Of a stretch of 64,000 nucleotides of DNA, positions 59,905-64,000 are shown piece after piece. Where the stretch lies: contig JAOQAE010000007.1 of the NCBI GenBank assembly GCA_025963725.1, positions 62,001 through 126,000 of the forward strand, written 5' to 3'. This DNA is from Bacteroidota bacterium (GTDB lineage Bacteria > Bacteroidota > Bacteroidia > 2-12-FULL-35-15). The position numbers and the translations under genes were made by a program. Below the pieces are notes generated by a model that did no database searches, was not told the origin of the DNA, and saw only the letters and a list, made by a program, of their open reading frames with translations. How positions within the stretch are numbered: position 1 is the first letter of the stretch; each line of letters starts with the position of its first letter.

Positions 59905-60005
59905 TTTGTCATCCTGAGTGAAATGAAATGGAGCGAAGGATCTCAGTCTTTAATGTATTATCAGTTAACCGGTGAAGATGCTTCGGCTTCGCTCAGCATG
60001 ACAAG
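59905..60005. repeat. Dispersed inverted repeat, family B copy 2
   Basis: Ends tttgtcatcctgag and ctcagcatgacaag are inverted repeats matching those at 3253-3327. The element ends immediately before the kdsD stop codon (60006). Confidence 0.75.
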
Positions 60006-60974
60006 CTACATGATCCCTTCCTTCAGCAGATCATGCAAATGCACAAAGCCGTGGTATTTCCCATTATCAGTAACGATCACCTGGCTGATGTTGTATTTTT
60101 CGAGCAGCTGCATTGCATTTACCGCCAGCTCTGAGGCATCGATCTGCTTCGGTGTTTTATTCATAATATCGGATGCTTTCAGCGAGCTGATCACATCCGT
60201 TTTTTCGAGCATCCTTCTTACATCGCCATCCGTGATCACGCCAACCAGCACATCATTATCCACCACAGCCGTTGCACCAAGGCGCTTGGAGGAGATCTCG
60301 CCGATAACGGCCTTGATCGTATCATCCGCTTTCACCTGTGGCTTCTGATGCTGTGAAGCAATATCGCCCACCTTCAGGTACAGCTTTTTGCCCAGCGCAC
60401 CGCCGGGATGATATTTCGCAAAGTCGCTGCTGCTGAAGTCCCTGCAGTCGAGCAGGCAAACCGCCAGCGCATCGCCCATCGCCATCTGCGCCGCCGTGCT
60501 GGATGTAGGCGCGAGATTATTCGGGCAGGCTTCTTTTTCCACGCTGCAATTCAATATATGATCGGCCTGCTGTGCAAGGTATGAATCGGCGTTGCCTACA
60601 AGGGCGATCAGCTTATTTCCGCCATGCTTTAACAGGGGCACCAGCACTTTGATCTCCGGTGTATTTCCGCTCTTGGAAATGCAGATCACCACATCTTCCT
60701 GCTGAATGGTGCCAAGATCGCCATGAATGGCATCCGCAGCATGCATAAAAGTTGCCGGTGTGCCGGTGGAGTTCATTGTTGCCACGATCTTTTGTGCAAT
60801 AATGGCGCTTTTCCCGATGCCGGTTACCACTACCCTTCCCTTTGAAGCGTAAATAAGTTTCACCGTTGCAACAAAGTCGTCATTAATGAAATTCTGCAGG
60901 TTCCGGATCGAATCCGCCTCAATAATTAAGGTGGTTTTTGCGAGCTCAATTATTTTATCGATGGATTTATTCAC
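60006..60974 (-). CDS. kdsD: Arabinose-5-phosphate isomerase KdsD (SIS + CBS)
   Basis: 322 residues: SIS domain (about 35-175) with VVVTGIGKSAIIAQKIV and ICISKSGNTPEIKVL, then two CBS domains (about 205-260 and 270-322) with VGVITDGDVRRMLE. It converts ribulose-5-P to arabinose-5-P for Kdo synthesis in LPS. Divergent from recQ with a 182-base gap. Stop codon abuts a family B repeat. GutQ is the alternative name, but without sorbitol genes KdsD is better. Confidence 0.93.
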   Translation of the reverse strand: MNKSIDKIIELAKTTLIIEADSIRNLQNFINDDFVATVKLIYASKGRVVVTGIGKSAIIAQKIVATMNSTGTPATFMHAADAIHGDLGTIQQEDVVICISKSGNTPEIKVLVPLLKHGGNKLIALVGNADSYLAQQADHILNCSVEKEACPNNLAPTSSTAAQMAMGDALAVCLLDCRDFSSSDFAKYHPGGALGKKLYLKVGDIASQHQKPQVKADDTIKAVIGEISSKRLGATAVVDNDVLVGVITDGDVRRMLEKTDVISSLKASDIMNKTPKQIDASELAVNAMQLLEKYNISQVIVTDNGKYHGFVHLHDLLKEGIM

Positions 60975-61156
60975 TTCGTAGAATATTTGATTTAAAGTAG
61001 AGAAATGTTTGACTTTGTAACAATTTTTTATTATATATTTACAGTAGAAATCAGGACAAACTCCATTTATAGTTTATCGGTTATAAATTTAGTTTTTTTA
61101 CACGAACCATCACAAAACAATATTAATTTTTAAAACGAACGAACACATTGAAAACA

Positions 61157-63364
61157 ATGCTCGAGGTAGAATCATCGCTTCACGAATGCTTACAAAAATT
61201 TTTCGGATTCGATAGCTTTAAGGGACAACAGGAAGCGATCATTACAAGCTTACTTGAAGGAAAGGACACATTTGTGATCATGCCTACAGGCGGGGGAAAA
61301 TCATTATGCTACCAGCTGCCTGCACTGGTAAGCGAAGGAACGGCGATCATCATTTCACCGCTCATCGCATTAATGAAGAACCAGGTGGATGCATTGCGCA
61401 ACTTCGGGAACGAGGACGGCATCGCACATTTTTTAAACTCATCATTAACCAAGGCGGAGATCGCCACCGTTAAACAGGATATCAAGGCAGGAAAAACAAA
61501 ATTACTGTACGTTGCCCCTGAAAGCCTCACCAAGGAAGACAATATCGCTTTCTTCAACGAGATCAAGATCTCATTTTTTGCGATCGATGAAGCACATTGC
61601 ATCTCGGAGTGGGGACATGATTTCCGCCCTGAATATAGGCGTTTGCGCCCGATCATCGAACAGATCGGCAAAGTGCCTATCATCGCATTAACTGCAACGG
61701 CAACTCCAAAGGTGCAGCAGGACATCCAGAAGAACCTCGGGATGACCGCCGCCAATCTTTATAAATCATCTTTCAACCGCTCCAACCTGTACTACGAGGT
61801 TCGCCCGAAACAGAACGTGGTGAAAGAGGTGATCAAATACATCAAGGGACAGCAGGGTAAATCAGGGATCGTTTATTGCCTCTCCCGCAAAAAAGTGGAA
61901 GAGCTGGCTGAAACGCTCCGCGTGAACGGCGTGAAGGCGCTTCCTTACCATGCAGGCCTTGAAGCCAAAGAGCGCGCAAAAACACAGGATGCTTTCCTTA
62001 TGGAGGACATCGACGTGATCGTTGCCACGATCGCATTCGGAATGGGCATCGACAAGCCGGATGTGCGCTTTGTGATCCACCACGACATTCCTAAATCGCT
62101 CGAAGGATATTACCAGGAAACAGGCCGCGCAGGCCGCGATGGCGGAGAAGGAAACTGCCTCACCTTTTATGCCTACGACGACATCGTGAAGCTGGAAAAA
62201 TTCATGAAGGGAAAACCTGTTGCAGAGCAGGAGATCGGCAAGCAATTGCTGCTCGAAACTGTTTCTTACGCGGAAACGTCCAGCTGCCGCAGGAAATTCC
62301 TGCTGCACTATTTCGGCGAAGAATACGACGAGTCGGGATGTGGAGGAATGTGCGACAACTGCCGGAACCCGAAACAAAAGTTCGAAGGAATGGACGACAT
62401 CGCACTTGCAATTGAAGCGGTGCTGGATGTAAAAGAGAAATTCAAAACAAAGGATGTGATCAACGTGCTGCTTGGCAATGTTACATCCACAACCAAATCA
62501 TACAAGCACAATGAGCTGGAATGTTTCGGCAAAGGCGCTGAGGATGACAAAACCGAAAAATACTGGAATGCGGTGATCCGACAGGCATTGGTATCCGGCC
62601 TTTTAGCGAAGGATATTGAAAACTACGGATTGCTGAAGGTGACCAAGGAAGGCAAAGCATATCTTGAAGAGCCTTACAGCATGATGGTTACCAAGGATCA
62701 TGATTACGAGGGAAGCGAAGCCGACGATGATGAAGAAGGCGGCGGAAACGGAGGCAAAGGCGGATCAGGAGCTGATGAAATATTATTCTCTGCGCTGAAA
62801 GACCTGCTGAAGCAAACGGCTAACAAGCTGAAGCTCCCTCCATACGTGATCTTCCAGGAAGTTTCCTTAGAGGAAATGGCGATCCAGTACCCGATCAAAA
62901 TGGATGAGCTGGTGAACATCACCGGCGTAGGACAAGGGAAAGCGCAGAAGTTCGGCAAGCCCTTCCTCGACCTCATCTCTAAATATGTGGATGAGAATGA
63001 GATCGAACGTCCACTCGACATGGTGGTGAAATCCATCATTAATAAATCAGGATTAAAAGTGTATGTGATCCAGAACATTGACCGCAAGCTTCCGCTGGAA
63101 GACATTGCAAGCTCCAAAGGCCTTTCCCTGACCGACCTGATCACCGAGATCGAAAGCATTGTGCATTCGGGAACCAAGGTGAACATCAACTATTATATCA
63201 ATGATATTATAGATGAGGACAAGCAGGAAGAAGCTATGGAATACTTTAAGGAATCGGACAGCGATTCGGTAGCTACAGCGCTGAAAGAATTAGGTGAAGA
63301 TGAGTATACCGAAGAGGAAATCCGCCTGATGCGCATCAAATTCATGAGCGAGTTCGGCAATTAA
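61157..63364 (+). CDS. recQ: ATP-dependent DNA helicase RecQ
   Basis: Start at ATG 61157 (a TTG three codons upstream is less likely). 735 residues. Walker [11 protein letters not shown] (42-51), DEAH box [20 protein letters not shown] around residue 145, GRAGRDG motif VI, and the zinc-binding C-x-G-x2-C-x2-C region (about 398-404). The RQC domain is followed by an acidic/Gly-rich linker (about 514-532) and an HRDC-like domain (about 540-610), then a C-terminal extension (to 735) common in Bacteroidota RecQ. It unwinds recombination and repair intermediates. Confidence 0.95.
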   Translation: MLEVESSLHECLQKFFGFDSFKGQQEAIITSLLEGKDTFVIMPTGGGKSLCYQLPALVSEGTAIIISPLIALMKNQVDALRNFGNEDGIAHFLNSSLTKAEIATVKQDIKAGKTKLLYVAPESLTKEDNIAFFNEIKISFFAIDEAHCISEWGHDFRPEYRRLRPIIEQIGKVPIIALTATATPKVQQDIQKNLGMTAANLYKSSFNRSNLYYEVRPKQNVVKEVIKYIKGQQGKSGIVYCLSRKKVEELAETLRVNGVKALPYHAGLEAKERAKTQDAFLMEDIDVIVATIAFGMGIDKPDVRFVIHHDIPKSLEGYYQETGRAGRDGGEGNCLTFYAYDDIVKLEKFMKGKPVAEQEIGKQLLLETVSYAETSSCRRKFLLHYFGEEYDESGCGGMCDNCRNPKQKFEGMDDIALAIEAVLDVKEKFKTKDVINVLLGNVTSTTKSYKHNELECFGKGAEDDKTEKYWNAVIRQALVSGLLAKDIENYGLLKVTKEGKAYLEEPYSMMVTKDHDYEGSEADDDEEGGGNGGKGGSGADEILFSALKDLLKQTANKLKLPPYVIFQEVSLEEMAIQYPIKMDELVNITGVGQGKAQKFGKPFLDLISKYVDENEIERPLDMVVKSIINKSGLKVYVIQNIDRKLPLEDIASSKGLSLTDLITEIESIVHSGTKVNINYYINDIIDEDKQEEAMEYFKESDSDSVATALKELGEDEYTEEEIRLMRIKFMSEFGN

Positions 63365-63383
63365 AAAATGGTTCAGTTTTCAT

Positions 63384-63417
63384 AAGCCTTCCGGGAATCC
63401 CGGGAGGCTTTTTTTTG
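63384..63417 (+). terminator. Terminator of recQ
   Basis: aagccttccggga and tcccgggaggctt pair around a short loop and are followed by eight T residues, 19 bases after the recQ stop. Confidence 0.9.
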
Positions 63418-63466
63418 CTTTTCTCCGGGATTATCTTATATTTGGTATACTAAAAAACTCCGCGAC

Positions 63467-64000
63467 ATGAAAAGAATTTACTCGCTGCTTTTAGTGTTGA
63501 TCGTATTTACAACACAAAGCTCCAAAGCTCAGAACGATTGCTCCAGTCCTTACCTGTTCATGAGTAGTACCACCAGCGTGTATCCGCTGGTAACTTCCAT
63601 GTCTAATGCCGAATTTGGCAATGATTATGGATGCCTCTTCTCACAGTCGAATGTGACATGGCTGTACTTCGAGGTTTGTAACCCCGGATCGATCAGTATC
63701 ACGATTACCGGCTCCGGAAGCGGCAGCTCCGGAACAGACATTGATTTTGTGGCCTGGGGACCTTTATCTGCCTCAACCGACTGCGGACTTGATTCTTCGC
63801 AGGTAGTGGATTGCAGCATGTCGACGAGCTCTTCGGAAACTGCTGATTTCACGAGTGTTGTTGCAGGACAATATTATAAGATCATGATCAGCAATTTTTC
63901 CGGCATGCCAGGAACGGTGACGATAGCACAGACAGGGGGAAGCGGATCTACCTGCTCTACCGGCTGTTCCGCTGCTGTTGTAAGTCCACAACCGATCTGC
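63467..64000 (+). CDS. Secreted protein with a pre-peptidase-C-like beta domain (N-terminal fragment)
   Basis: Starts at ATG 63467 (MKRIYSLLLVLIVFTTQSSK) and runs off the right edge; 178 codons are visible. Signal peptide to about SSKAQ (22). The next region has paired cysteines and the DIDFVAWGP pattern matching DYDFALWGP in the T9SS cargo at 20290, with VVAGQYYKIMISNFSG like GDVYILLVDGY there, so the two share a domain. It is probably another T9SS cargo whose sorting domain lies beyond the window. Confidence 0.75.
   Translation, partial: MKRIYSLLLVLIVFTTQSSKAQNDCSSPYLFMSSTTSVYPLVTSMSNAEFGNDYGCLFSQSNVTWLYFEVCNPGSISITITGSGSGSSGTDIDFVAWGPLSASTDCGLDSSQVVDCSMSTSSSETADFTSVVAGQYYKIMISNFSGMPGTVTIAQTGGSGSTCSTGCSAAVVSPQPIC

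Noticed and set aside
1-64000. CRISPR array or tRNA/rRNA genes
   Set aside because: No regular spaced direct repeats with unique spacers and no cloverleaf or rRNA-like sequence was noticed in the gaps; a covariance-model search would be needed to exclude a divergent tRNA.

Overview
The window comes from a Bacteroidota genome of medium GC content (about half by eye). The evidence is a PorV/long PorU pair, gldB-gldC, several type IX secretion (T9SS) cargo proteins with type A or type B C-terminal sorting domains, promoters that fit the Bacteroidetes TTTG / TAnnTTTG pattern, and almost no Shine-Dalgarno sequences. The gene content looks like a free-living, non-flavobacterial Bacteroidota, but class and order cannot be fixed from sequence reading alone. 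No tRNA, rRNA, CRISPR array, transposase, integrase or prophage gene was seen. Most of the window is chromosomal core mixed with surface and secretion genes.

Layout. 1-3037 (minus): start of folC, then a TonB/ExbD/ExbB/TonB energy-transduction block. 3338-7270: MscS channel, a charge-segregated 80-residue protein, AnmK and an acyl-CoA dehydrogenase. 7463-12548: DUF3592 protein, murF-nadE, an outer-membrane barrel, and gldB-gldC. 12654-21864: T9SS cargo genes flanking engB and a lipid module (START-domain protein plus two acyltransferases resembling the Bacteroides glycine-lipid enzymes GlsA/GlsB). 21911-32936 (minus): hemH, lpd, lnt, a DUF6973-like gene, a long PorU2-type sortase and porV. 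33050-38380: a surface-glycan block (methyltransferase, WbqC, GT2, two multi-pass membrane proteins). 38464-42923: pssA, purS, gmhA and an Omp28-like cargo protein. 43213-54978: yifB, an XRE regulator, further T9SS cargo, CbrC-like and DUF1801 genes, a PorE-like protein without an OmpA domain, msrB, yceI, a YdeI-like protein and an alpha/beta hydrolase. 54217-64000: a TPR protein and a TMTC-like TPR membrane protein sharing one repeat module, an SDR, a bacterial SET-domain protein, DUF2304 with GT2, kdsD, recQ and the start of another secreted protein.

How the genes fit together. The dominant theme is the cell envelope. Lnt matures lipoproteins such as GldB. PorV and PorU2 are expected to process and attach the six or so CTD-bearing cargo proteins. 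TonB/ExbBD power outer-membrane transport. PssA and the GlsA/GlsB-like pair make polar lipids. GmhA and KdsD feed heptose and Kdo into LPS. MurF and AnmK serve peptidoglycan synthesis and recycling.

The intergenic DNA carries at least two families of short inverted, near-identical dispersed repeats, placed mainly at gene ends. One copy supplies the stop codon of a gene and another abuts one. There are also several good factor-independent terminators and a few promoters with plausible operators; the most structured is upstream of yceI. No single gene cluster is clearly a new defence or biosynthetic system. The best leads are the lipid module, the porV-porU2-DUF6973-lnt run, the TMTC-like protein, the SET-domain protein, the charge-segregated small protein and the repeat families.
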